This document shows, piece after piece, positions 1 to 10,500 of a stretch of DNA of 48,994 nt. The DNA lies in the NCBI GenBank assembly GCA_020723385.1, contig DYIZ01000029.1:1-48994 (forward strand). The letters are read 5' to 3'. Made by a program: the position numbers and the translations under genes. Within the stretch, counting starts at the first letter, position 1. Every line of letters begins with the position of its first letter. The notes below the pieces were generated by a model that was not told where the DNA came from, made no database searches, and saw only the letters and a list, made by a program, of their open reading frames with translations. The DNA comes from Candidatus Aquidulcis sp. GTDB lineage: Bacteria; Chloroflexota; Anaerolineae; Anaerolineales; UBA4823.

Positions 1-94
1 GTAAATCCATAAGTTGTCAGACAGCTTTGTATGTCACTTTTGCCGCTACTGTTTTCTTTTGATGATAATAATTCATAAACACAAAGGAAATGAC

Positions 95-1108
95 ATGAAA
101 GCGATTATCTGCACAAAATTCGGATCCCCCGATGTTCTTCAGCCCAAAGAGATGGAAAAACCTTCCCCGAAGGACAATGAAGTCCAGATTCGGGTCCGGG
201 CGACATCTGTAAATTATGGGGATCTTGTGGCGCGAAATTTCAAAGATATTACCCCACACGAGTTCAATATGCCTTTCCTCTTCTGGCTCATTACAAAAAT
301 GTCTTTTGGCCTGAGACAACCGAAGATAACAATATTAGGGAGTGAATTTGCCGGAGAAATCGAATCAATTGGCAAAGATGTAAAACGCTTCAAGAAAGGC
401 GATCAAGTATTTGGATACCTCGGCCAGAGCATGGGCGCTTATGCCGAGTATCTCTGCATGCCTGAAGACGGTGTGCTGGCGATAAAACCGGCCAATATGA
501 CTTTCGAGGAAGCCGCCGTCGTTCCCTATGGCGCAATCATGGCCCTGCCGTTGCTCAAGAAAGTAAATCTCCAGCCCGGGCAAAAAGTGCTGATCAATGG
601 CGCTTCTGGAGGGATCGGTTCAGCCGCGGTTCAGCTTGCTAAATATTTCGGAGCAGAAGTTACCGGGGTCTGCGGCGCCCCGCGGCTGGAATTCGTAAAA
701 TCCTTGGGCGCGGACAAGGTTATAGATTACACCAAAGAGGATTTTACCCAAAATGGTGAGACCTATGATCTGATATTTGACATCCTGGGTAAGAGTTCGT
801 TCGCGCGGTGTAGAAACTCGCTAAAGCCAAACGGGCGCTATCTTTTATCCAGCTTCAAGGTGAAGCAGCTTGTTGAAATGATATGGACTTCAAGGGCAAG
901 CAGCCAGAAAGTAATCTGTGCAATTGCCCCGGGAAGTCTTGAAGATTTGATTTCCGTCAAAGAGTTGATCGAGACGGGAAAGATCAGGGCGATCATTGAT
1001 AAACACTATCCGCTGGAACAGATTGCCGAAGCGCACAGGTATGTCGAAATGGGACATAAAAAGGGAAATGTTGTTATCACTTTAAAGGCTCTTCCGGGTT
1101 TGATGTGA
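95..1108 (+). CDS. Zinc-free MDR NAD(P)H oxidoreductase (quinone oxidoreductase-like), copy 1
   Basis: This 337-aa protein belongs to the medium-chain dehydrogenase/reductase superfamily, quinone oxidoreductase-like branch. Such enzymes move hydride between NAD(P)H and carbonyl, enone or quinone substrates in the cytosol. An N-terminal GroES-like domain starts [10 protein letters not shown]. The Rossmann domain carries the nucleotide loop GASGGIG at about residues 169-175, followed by [16 protein letters not shown] and a [13 protein letters not shown] segment typical of the family. The Cys/His ligands of structural and catalytic zinc are absent. The reading frame extends upstream to position 14, but the ATG at 95 is preceded by AAAGGAAA and matches the family N-terminus. 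The next gene is a close paralog in the same direction, so an operon is likely. The substrate cannot be told from sequence. The region looks more AT-rich than the rest of the window. Confidence 0.88.
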   Translation: MKAIICTKFGSPDVLQPKEMEKPSPKDNEVQIRVRATSVNYGDLVARNFKDITPHEFNMPFLFWLITKMSFGLRQPKITILGSEFAGEIESIGKDVKRFKKGDQVFGYLGQSMGAYAEYLCMPEDGVLAIKPANMTFEEAAVVPYGAIMALPLLKKVNLQPGQKVLINGASGGIGSAAVQLAKYFGAEVTGVCGAPRLEFVKSLGADKVIDYTKEDFTQNGETYDLIFDILGKSSFARCRNSLKPNGRYLLSSFKVKQLVEMIWTSRASSQKVICAIAPGSLEDLISVKELIETGKIRAIIDKHYPLEQIAEAHRYVEMGHKKGNVVITLKALPGLM

Positions 1109-1194
1109 AGGATCCCAAGTCTGGGGCTTTTCCCGTTAGTAACTGGATACCCGAATTTCATCAGTCGTGGAGCAGTAATTCTGGAGGAATATTC

Positions 1195-2118
1195 ATGAAA
1201 GCAGTTACATATGAAAAATATGGCCCCCCTGAGGTTCTTCATCTCGTGGAGATAAAAAAACCTGACCCGAAAGATAATGAGATACTGGTAAATGTATATG
1301 CAACAACAGTCACCGCGGGGGATTGTCGTATGCGAAAGCCAGACCCATTTGCCGCAAGACTTTATAATGGTCTCTTGAGACCCAAAAAAGTAACGATATT
1401 AGGGTTTGAGCTGGCCGGGGAAGTCGAAACGGTCGGAAAAGATGTAAAACACTTCATGAAAGGTGACCAGGTTTTTGCATTTTCCGGTTTTGGTTTTGGC
1501 GCTTATGCCGAATACAAATGTCTGTCTGAAGATAGTAAGTTTAGAGACGGAACTGTGGCAATAAAACCGGCCAATATGACCTATGAGGAAGCTGCCGCTG
1601 TTCCCTGCGGAGGACTTACGGCATTGGGTTTTCTTAGACAGGGAAAAATCCAGGGTGGGCAAAAAGTTCTTGTTTATGGAGCTTCGGGAAGTGTTGGTAC
1701 TTTTGCAGTACAGATTGCCAAGTATTTTGGAGCGCATGTTACCGGAGTATGTAGTACCCAGAATCTGGAATTGGTGAAATCCCTGGGAGCCGATGATGTA
1801 ATTGATTACACTAAAGAGGATTTGACCCGACGCGGTATGGCATTTGATGTTATTTTTGACGCGGTTGGTAAGATTTCGTCTTCACGGAGTAAAGGATCGC
1901 TGAAGAAAAAGGGAGTCTACCTTTCTGTTAATTCTTCGGCAAGCCTGGAGGCAGAAGACCTGGTTTTCCTAAAAGGGCTGATTGAAGCGGGAAAAATAAA
2001 GGCGGTCATTGATCGGCGTTATCGGTTGGAGCAAATTGCCGAGGCGCACAGGTATGTCGAAACAGGACACAAAAGGGGAAATGTGGTCATAACTTTGGAA
2101 CATAACAATAAAATCTGA
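1195..2118 (+). CDS. Zinc-free MDR NAD(P)H oxidoreductase, copy 2 (tandem paralog)
   Basis: This 307-aa protein is a tandem paralog of the upstream oxidoreductase and shares long stretches with it, such as [12 protein letters not shown] and the C-terminal [16 protein letters not shown]. The nucleotide-binding loop GASGSVG lies near residue 162 and no zinc ligands are visible. It is about 30 residues shorter than copy 1, mainly in the N-terminal third and in the segment after the Rossmann fold. The ATG at 1195 has a clear GGAGGAAT Shine-Dalgarno about 4 nt upstream. The longer frame beginning at 1105 overlaps the previous gene and is rejected. Both genes probably form one transcript ending at the hairpin at 2141-2184. 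The biological substrate is unknown. Confidence 0.87.
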   Translation: MKAVTYEKYGPPEVLHLVEIKKPDPKDNEILVNVYATTVTAGDCRMRKPDPFAARLYNGLLRPKKVTILGFELAGEVETVGKDVKHFMKGDQVFAFSGFGFGAYAEYKCLSEDSKFRDGTVAIKPANMTYEEAAAVPCGGLTALGFLRQGKIQGGQKVLVYGASGSVGTFAVQIAKYFGAHVTGVCSTQNLELVKSLGADDVIDYTKEDLTRRGMAFDVIFDAVGKISSSRSKGSLKKKGVYLSVNSSASLEAEDLVFLKGLIEAGKIKAVIDRRYRLEQIAEAHRYVETGHKRGNVVITLEHNNKI

Positions 2119-2140
2119 TCACACGCTTCACCTGAATATT

Positions 2141-2184
2141 AAGATACCCTCCGGGTAACCAACGCCCGGAGGGTATCTTTTCCC
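2141..2184. terminator. Bidirectional intrinsic terminator
   Basis: A perfect 15-bp stem (AAGATACCCTCCGGG paired with its complement at 2165-2179) with a 9-nt loop is followed by TTTTCCCC on the plus strand. It sits between convergent genes ending at 2118 (+) and 2209 (-), and the A-rich start of the left arm gives a short T tract on the minus strand too. It can serve both transcripts. Confidence 0.85.
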
Positions 2185-2208
2185 CGTAAAGATCGCATCG
2201 GTTATGTG

Positions 2209-4440
2209 CTACCGCCCAAACCAGATATACCGCAAGTCTCTCAGGGACGCATCATAGTGAGCGATGTGGGGATAGCCGTATACATCCAGCACAAGGGATG
2301 TGTACCAACCCACGTTCCCGCTTTCCACCGTTTCGATGATCCACTGCGAACCATTCCACCAGGCGTACTCGAGGGTATCGTTGGTGCTGTCGTGGTAGCT
2401 GATGTGCGGCCGGTTGGCGTTGTCGAGCGCCAACGAGGGAAAGAAGCCCAGATTGCCATCGCTGTCTACGGTTTGGGTGATCCAGGTCGAGCCGTCATGG
2501 TAAGCATAACGGAGGTCGTCGTTGACGTATTCGCGGTAGGCGATATGCGGGTGGTCGTTCGTATCCATCGCCAGGGAATTGTAATAGTCAATACTTTCTG
2601 AATTATCCACCGTTTGAGTGATCCAGACCGAGCCGTTCCAGTAAGCATAATGCAGCATCAAGTTACTCAGGTCGAAGTACGAAAAGTGAGGGAGTCCGAA
2701 GCTGTCCAACGCCAGGGATGTCGGGCAAGGCTCGTAAGCGCCAACGCTGTCCACAATAGCAATCTGCCAGGCTGCGCCATCCCAATATGCGTAGCGGGTA
2801 TCGTCATTTGTGTAATAGCTGATATGAGCGTAACCGTTGCTATCCAAAGCAAGCGAAGCGCCGCCATAGAAATCGGGAACATCCGGGTCTACGGTGACGG
2901 TTTGCCAGGCTGCCCCATCCCAGGCGGTGTACTCGAGTCCGGTTGGGCCTTTGTAAGCAATGCGTGGGTAGCTGCTTCCGGTTTCCACTGCCAGCGAAGG
3001 AATGCCGAAATTGCCATATTCTTCATCTGACAAGGTTTGTATCTGCCAGGCTGATCCATCCCAGCGGGCATATTTGAGTGCATACAATTGATCGTCGAGG
3101 TAAGCGATCTGCGGGTTTCCATCGTTGTCCAGTTTTAGCGAGGCGTACTTTCCCACATTTCCCCCCTGGTTGAGAGGCTCGCTCTGCCAGGCTGTTTCGT
3201 TCCACCGATAGAGATCGAGATCGGCAGTTCTTGGGAGATGAACCAAGATCAGCGGGTTGCCTGTCCCATTCAGCGCCAGGGCTGGCGGCGCGAACAAATC
3301 CGATCCAGCCAGCCTGCTTTGGGCTGTCTGGGTTTGCCAGGCGCTCCCATCCCAGCGGGTGAACTCCACCTCGACGGTTTGCCCCACTCGGCGGAGGTAA
3401 CTGAAACCCGGTCGTCCAGCGCTGTCCAGGGCCAGGGATGGGCCGATCAAGAAGTCATCGTTGGCGACCACCGTTTGGGTCAGCCATTGGCTGCCATCGT
3501 ACTCGCCGTAGCGAATGACTGCCGTATTGGGATCCGAGTAGGTCTGGTATGCGACATGCAGAAGATCATTGTCATCAATCACGGTCGAATTGAAAAAGCA
3601 GCATTCTTGCTTCTCGATGATCTCGATATGCCATTGGCTGTCCCGCCAGGCATGTTGGAAAATGTAAGGTATCTCTCCCCATCCAGATAAACTGTAAAGG
3701 ATGTGCGGCTGGTTGGCGCTGTCCATGACGATGGAATTATTGTTGCCAACCAAGGTGCTGTAACCATTCTGACTGGCTTCGACGACTTCGATGAGCCAAT
3801 CCGCCCCTTCCCAATGTGCATACCGGAGGGAGTCTACGTAATAATCATGGTATGCGATGTGGGGGCGGTTATTGCCATCGAGCGCCAGTGATATGTGCCA
3901 GCCAACCCCTCCGTAGCCGCAATCGGCTGTCTCGGTATGCCAGGATGCGCCGTCGAAGCGCGCATATTTGAGACATTGGTTCGCTGCATCGTAGTAGGCG
4001 ATGTGGGGATGATCGGCGTTATCCAGTGATAGCGCCGCGTAGCCGCCCACACCGCCAGTGGAATCGACGATTTCGTATTGCCATCCGCTGCCATTGTCCC
4101 ATGCGTGATACAGGTTGTCTCCGCCAAAGGCGGCATGGAGGATTCCAACAGAGTCAACAGCCAGGGCGCGCTGTGTGGTGTCTTTCACATAACGCGGGCA
4201 ATCGGGGCAATCCGAATGCCAGGTTGGAGGCGGCCAGCCGTTCAGCACGATGGGCAGGTTGATGGTGGATGTCACAGAGCGGCTAACTTGCCACCCGGCA
4301 GGCTGATCGGGAGTGGCCGGGTTAACCACGGCTGCGGATACACCCTGAGAGCTGACCCAGAGCATCCCCACCGCCACAATCAGCGAGAACAGCAAGCTGA
4401 ATATGACAATCGCGCGTGGAAGAATTTCTCTCCCGATCAT
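2209..4440 (-). CDS. Secreted beta-propeller-like repeat protein (743 aa)
   Basis: A signal peptide or N-terminal anchor (hydrophobic residues about 10-36, ending near GVSAA) precedes an LPIVLNGWPPPTWH motif near residues 61-75. About 13-14 degenerate repeats of 45-50 residues follow to the C-terminus. Each repeat has the pattern SLALDxxGxPHIxYYD, then LxYAxWDGSAWQxxTVD, which resembles blades of a secreted propeller. No catalytic motif is visible. The protein aligns over nearly its whole length with the last ~690 residues of the 2188-aa protein encoded just upstream, including the PPPTWH entry and the closing LRYIWFGR versus LYAWLGR. It is therefore a paralog made by duplication. A role as an extracellular adhesin or binding protein is an inference. 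The start ATG is preceded by AGAGGAAA. Confidence 0.85.
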   Translation of the reverse strand: MIGREILPRAIVIFSLLFSLIVAVGMLWVSSQGVSAAVVNPATPDQPAGWQVSRSVTSTINLPIVLNGWPPPTWHSDCPDCPRYVKDTTQRALAVDSVGILHAAFGGDNLYHAWDNGSGWQYEIVDSTGGVGGYAALSLDNADHPHIAYYDAANQCLKYARFDGASWHTETADCGYGGVGWHISLALDGNNRPHIAYHDYYVDSLRYAHWEGADWLIEVVEASQNGYSTLVGNNNSIVMDSANQPHILYSLSGWGEIPYIFQHAWRDSQWHIEIIEKQECCFFNSTVIDDNDLLHVAYQTYSDPNTAVIRYGEYDGSQWLTQTVVANDDFLIGPSLALDSAGRPGFSYLRRVGQTVEVEFTRWDGSAWQTQTAQSRLAGSDLFAPPALALNGTGNPLILVHLPRTADLDLYRWNETAWQSEPLNQGGNVGKYASLKLDNDGNPQIAYLDDQLYALKYARWDGSAWQIQTLSDEEYGNFGIPSLAVETGSSYPRIAYKGPTGLEYTAWDGAAWQTVTVDPDVPDFYGGASLALDSNGYAHISYYTNDDTRYAYWDGAAWQIAIVDSVGAYEPCPTSLALDSFGLPHFSYFDLSNLMLHYAYWNGSVWITQTVDNSESIDYYNSLAMDTNDHPHIAYREYVNDDLRYAYHDGSTWITQTVDSDGNLGFFPSLALDNANRPHISYHDSTNDTLEYAWWNGSQWIIETVESGNVGWYTSLVLDVYGYPHIAHYDASLRDLRYIWFGR

Positions 4441-4460
4441 TCCAAATGTTTCCTCTTGTT

Positions 4461-4551
4461 GGCGTATGGCTTATGGCGCACACGAATCATCGGAATATGC
4501 CATTCGCTATTTGCTATTTGCCATACGCCATACGCTGTTTGCCATTCGCTA
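4461..4551. repeat. Heptanucleotide inverted-arm repeat, copy 1
   Basis: The gap between the 743-aa and 2188-aa genes is built of 7-bp units. The left arm (4461-4478) has units like GTATGGC and TTATGGC. The right arm (4499-4551) has eight units in reverse orientation, such as GCCATTC, GCTATTT, GCCATAC and GCTGTTT. The arms could pair into a long imperfect hairpin. The last right-arm unit holds the TAG stop (4549-4551) of the 2188-aa gene. Related copies lie at 11141-11240 and 13782-13870. Confidence 0.85.
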
Positions 4552-7500
4552 CCGTCCGAGCCAGGCGTAAAGTTGATCTTTCATGGCTCTATCGTAGTAC
4601 GTGATGTGCGGGAAATCGTATTCGTCCAACACCAGCGAAGTGTACTCGCCAACTTGCCCGACTGCAACAGTTTCGATGATCCACGCGCTGCCGTTCCAGC
4701 GGGCGTATCTCAAACTGCGGAGATCGAGGTTGTAGTAGCTGATGTGCGGGCGGTCGGCGCTGTCCAATGCGATGGAGGGGTATGCCCCCCGCCAGGTGGA
4801 ATCTACCACCTCCTTATGCCATTGACTACCATCCCACCAGGCATATTTGATTTCCATAGATGAGTTGTCCTGGTAGCTGATGTGCGGCCGGTCAGCGCTG
4901 TCCAAAACCAGCGAGAGCATCCAGATAGTACCATCGCTATCCACTGTCTCGGTATGCCAGGCGGCGCCGTCCCACCAGGCGTATCTCAGATCGTAATTCG
5001 GATTGTAGATGATGTGCGGGCGGCCGGCGCTGTTCAGGACGATGCGGTTGTCGAAAGAGCCAGCCGGGTCTATAGTCTGGAACTGCCAGGCGGCGCCGTC
5101 CCAAAAAGCGTAACGCTGGCCCTCGGGATCGGCACGGTAGGTGATGAGCGGGCGGTCGTTGGCATCCAGGGCCAGGGAGGCGGTGCTATTGCGGCCTCGC
5201 TCCACCCCCGAGATCTGCCAGGCTGAACCAGTCCAGGATGCGTAGTGAGTCTCAGACGCCGGGGAAAAGAAATAACTGATATGCGGGCTGCCGAGGCTGT
5301 CTAATGCCAGTACGAGGTTGCCTCCTAAAGCCAATAATCCCGAGTTCGTGCTGCCTTCAACGACTGTGTTATGCCAGGCCGATCCATCCCAGGCCGCGTA
5401 CTTGACCTTGCCTCCCTGAGCATCGAAATAACCCACGTGCGGGCGACCATCGTCATCGAGCGCCAGTGAGGAATAATACCCCACATCCCCGCTTTCCCCC
5501 ACTGTTTCTGTGTTCCAGATGCTGCCGTTCGAACGTGTACAGCCAAGCAGCCCTTGTTTCTCGTCCCAATAGAGAATCTGTGGGTTGTCTGAATCATCCA
5601 AAGCCAGGGAGGTGGCCTCTGTGAAAACCCCTAGCCCGCTTGTGGCCGTTTGCATTTGCCAGGCGGAGCCATCTTTGTAAGTATAGCGCAGCTCATTGCT
5701 CGCAGGAATGCGGTAAGTGAAGCTGATGTGCGGCCGTCCGGCCGGATCCAGCACAAGTGAAGGATTATCCAAAAAGTAGTTGTTACTGATGATAGTCTCC
5801 GCAGGCTGCCATGCGCCCCCTGTGTACTCGGTGTAGAGCAGCACCGTGGTGTTGGAATCAGAGTAAGTCTGGTAGAGGAGGTGCAGGCCGCTGGCATCTG
5901 CGGCCAACGAGTTGTAATGGCAACAATCACCGGCGTGCAAGACTTCCATCTGCCATTGTGATCCATCCCAAACAGCATGTTTCAACTGGTCCGGGTTCAC
6001 GCCGCCCCAACCGCCATCATTGTAAGTGATATGTGTGACGCCGCTGCTGTCAACCGCGATATCGTTGAACTGACCCAGCCTCGAGTTGACGCCGGTTTGA
6101 CCGACTTCCACTATTGTGATGTTCCATTGTGTCCCATCCCAACGCGCCGACTTGATGTCGCCAGTGGCGTATTCGTGATAGGCGATCCGCGGGCGGTCTT
6201 GGGCATCCAGAACCAGCGAAACGTACGCGCCGGTGTTGCCGTTCGAGCAGTCAACCGTCTCGATGTGCCAATTTGCGCCATCGAAACGGCCGTACTTCAG
6301 GCAGCCGTTTCCGTCATCCTCGTAGGCAATGTGCGGATGATCGTCGCTGTCCAGGGCCAGCGACGCCCAACGGCCCACCCCGCGGCTGTCGTCCACCACC
6401 TCGTATTGCCAGCCTCCCCCGTTATCGAAGGCGTGGTAGAGATGGTCGCCGCCGTAGGCCGCATGCAAATGATCGGCGCTATCTACGGCCAGGCTGCGCA
6501 GCGACACATTTTGGATGTACAGCGGCGCATCCACAACCTGGAAGTGCCAGGTGGGAGGCGGCCAATCTCGCTGGATGACCGGCAGATAGAGATAGTATGT
6601 TGGCGGCGAAAAATGTTTGACAGCCAGGTTGTTGCTCTCCCGGCTTTCGGCAATCAGATTGTCAGGGTCGGCTTTGACCCACAGGGAGGTGGCCCCCTCG
6701 GGGAGCGCCAGCCCGATGGTTTGGCTCCCACCGGGGGCGATATCGCCCATGTTTCCGTTGAGCAGCACAGTTCCCGTGATGCCGTCCTGCCAAACTGTCA
6801 GCGCAACAGCCGTCGCGGTGGTCACGCCGGTGTTGTGTATTGTCACCGTGACCGTTTCGCCGATTTGAATGTCGCTGGCGTCCAGCGTCAGATCGGGCAG
6901 AACCCCAAAAGCACCGTAGTCGGCGTTGTTGGTCTCATTGGATTCGGGGACGACCCCGGTGTCATCGGCCACAGCCCAGAAGGTGTCGCCCAGGCCGGCC
7001 AGTGTGTATGGGTCAGCCAGCGCCTGCCAGATGGTGATCTGTTCGCCCGGCGCCAGGTTATTCCCCAGGCTGACTGCGCCCAACATCGTTCCAGTGGCGG
7101 GGTCGCCGGCGCGGAAGATAACGGGGAAGGGCGCGATGGCCGGCGAGTAGCCCGCGTTGATGATGGCCGCGGTGAGGGTTATCCTGTCGGTGCTGTGGAT
7201 GCTGTGCGCCCAGTCCACCCTCAAATCGGGCAAGACTGCGCCGCGCGTAGCCTGGTTGTTGGCTTCGTTGTCCTCCGGGATGGCATTGGCCGGGTCAACG
7301 ATGACGTAAACGGTGTGCGGGTTGGCGCCTGCCGGAACGCTCCAGGCGACGCTGACAGTATCCGTCACCCCGGAGCGGAAGGGGGAATCGAGGGGCTGTG
7401 ATGCCCCGATTTGCGTCCCCCCGGCGCCAGGATCGCCATCGTAGAAAGCCGCGACCCCGCCGGTCACGGCGAAATCGCCCAGGTTGTGGACGGTCGCACT

Positions 7501-10500
7501 GATGATGACGCCAGTCCCGGGGGCAGGATTCTCCACCGAGAAGGCGATATCTTCACTCCCGATGGCGAGATCGGTTTCGAAATCGTAGCTCAACAGGTAA
7601 AGATCGGTCTGCTCCATTTCAGGGACGTGGGTGACGGTGATGGTGAGGGTGGGGGAAATCTGGTAGGTTTGCGTGATCCACTCCATGGCGACTTTCTGGT
7701 AAGCCATGTACAGTGTGCCGTCGGCGGCGAAGGCCGGGGAGATGGCTTCTTCCAGTGAGTCGTCATCGGTCAATTGATGGTCGGCGCTCCAGGAGGTGTG
7801 CGCCGCGTCGTAGACAGCGTAGGATACGTCCACGCCTTCGACGGTGAGGCTTTGCCAGAGCAAGGCAAGGTTGCCGCTGGGGTCGGGCAGCAGTTTGAAG
7901 TCGAGGAACGCGCCGGAGGTGGAATCGGGGCGCACGGGGGCGGGACTGCCCGCCCAGCCGGTCTGCATAACCAGCGCGCCGTCGCGCAGCCAGACGATGA
8001 CCGGCTGGCCGCTGCCGTCGAAGGCCAGAGTGGGGGTGGTGTCGGTGATGGCATCGCTGGTGAGCGGCATCACGGCGCTCCAGGCTGCGCCATTCCAGGC
8101 GGCGTAGATCAGCTCGGTGTCGCTGCCGGTAAGCGGGTCGCCGTCAGCATCTTTTGCCATCACGATGGCGGCCTGGCTGGTGGAGTAAACGGCCAAATCT
8201 ACATCGATGATGTTTGTCAGGCCGGTCGCCGCGGCTGCCGGGGCATTCCAGGCGCTGCCATTCCACACGGCGTAAGTGAGGGTGATGGGGTGTCCGACAT
8301 CGCCCATGAAATCGTAACCATCGCTGGTACGCCACAACGCCAGCAGCGCGCCGTCGCCGCCGCGCGCCAGCTCGGGGGCCGTGTCGAGGAGGCTGTTGCC
8401 CGTCAGGTTGGCGGGCGCAGACCAATCAACGCCATCCCACTCAGCCCACCCGATTTCGAATGAATTGGTGTAGGTGACATCCAGCGAAGGCGAGATGTGA
8501 ACGGTGTTGGTGCGCTCCCACACGGCCAGCGCGTCGCCGTCGGTATCGAAGGCTACCTGGGGGGCGAAATCCTGGAAGTTGTCGTCGGTCAGGGTGTCTG
8601 TGATCCAGGCCGAGCCGGTCCAGTTGGCGGCGTAGATTTCTTCGCCCTGGGCGTTCGGCTTCAGAGGATCATCGTGAACCCAAAGAACCATCTGCTGCCC
8701 GTCGGCGCGCACCGCCAGAGCGGGATTCGCCAGCGGGAATACATTGGTGACGAGCGGGGCTTCAGATGCAACTTCCTCCTCTAACCCATCTCCCTTCAGG
8801 GGGGAGGTACTGCCTATAAAGGACGCATAATCTATACCCACGTAATCGCGTTCCATGAGATGCCAGGTGGGGCCGCTTGCAGCCCGGTCTTCCCCTTCGT
8901 CGCTGACGCAAGCGCCGGCTGGCAGCGAGCAGGTGACGCCGCGCTCCCAGGCGCCCTCGAACTTCCACACGGTGAGGACGGCTTTGGCGTATAGGCGGAT
9001 CGCCAGCTCTTTGAGGTAACCCCAGGCCCCCGCAGGCGGCACCTGCACGACGACGCGCGGCGTGCCGCCGCCGGTGAGGCTGGCTTTGAGCGATTCGAAC
9101 ACTTGCAGCGTCAGGGTCAGCGACATGTCAATCAGCCCCGTGCCGCCGCCGCTGTCGAATTTGAGTACATCGTTTTCGTCTTTGAAATTGGCGTTGATGT
9201 CTATCCGGGGGCCGATGGCGGCTTCGACGTTGGCTTTGCTGTTGAACCATTTGACGATGCGCCCTACCAGCCACCATTCTTCGGCAGCCCTGAGGCCGGG
9301 CACCAGGTCGGCGATGCCCATTTCCTTTTTGATCTCCCCCCCGATGTTGAGTGCGAAGGAGGCGTCGGTCAGGTCGAGACCTGACGGCGGGCCGAGCTTG
9401 ACATTGCCAACGCCTGAGACGCCGCCGGAGAGGGTTGCATTTGGGGTCAGTTCGACGCCGGTATTGCCGCTCAGGCTGACCGAGCCGCTGCCATCCGAGC
9501 AGGCTTCCGCACCGACTTTGGCATAAGTCTCGACGATTCCCATGTTAGCGCCGCCCAGGTAGGGCACCCAGCCGGGAACGTGAACTTGCGCCTGGAAGTG
9601 GGGATCGGGATATTCGATGTCCCGCGCGTATTTGACGGTCATGGCTTGCAGGTCAACCTGGAAATTGCCCAGGGCGAACTGGGTGATCCAGTTTGGGATG
9701 GGAAAAACCATTGGCTCGAGCGTATACGGATCGGACTCGATGCCCTCGCTGTTGATGGCGGTGATTTCCAGTGTGTTGCCCCCACCGCTGAGGCTGGCAT
9801 TGAAGTCGCTGCCCATGTTGTAGGTATGATCGGCGCCCCATTCCTGGCCGGTTTCCTGGATGACGTTGCCGTTCAGTTCGAACTCAACTGTTCCAAACGG
9901 GGCCACGGGCGGATCGCCGTAGGCGGTGCCGAGCCAGTTCACCTCAACGTGATAGAGATTGTCTACACTCAGGCCGGTCAGGAAATATTCCTCAAATTTG
10001 GGCGTGACTTTTTCGATGGTAGGATAGCAGGTGCCGGTGGTGAATTTGAAGGTGTTAACCCCTGGATCGCGGCATATTTCGTATTTTACATCTATAGCGT
10101 CAATTTCCCACTCGTACAGGGCTGGCGTGCCATCTTCCAGGCAGGTGATGTCGTTCGGGCCGAAGAGCAGGTTGCGGGTGCAGTTGGTTCCATCGCCGAC
10201 ATCCTCCCACGATCCGCCCTGTTTGCGAAGGTATGCCTCGTAATAGATGTCGGTGGTTTCAGGATCGGGGTTGGCGTTGCAAACCAGGCCGCTGTTGTAA
10301 TCGCTCCAACTGAGCAGCGGCCCCAACCCACCCTGAGATATGATGATATCCTTAGCGCCGTCGGTGGGCGTCGGGAAGACGGTCAGCTCGAGAATGGGGG
10401 CCACCGGAAGCTGGAAACCCATATCGGTGTTTGGAGCGCCATCGCTCCATTGGACCTGGCCGGTGAAATTGACCGACGACTGGGGAGTGGTATAGAGCGA

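Noticed and set aside
5977-7401. 474-codon open frame on the plus strand
   Set aside because: It is antisense to the 2188-aa gene. The protein is Val/Arg/Gly-rich with no domain pattern, as expected from an opposite-strand shadow of GC-rich repeats.
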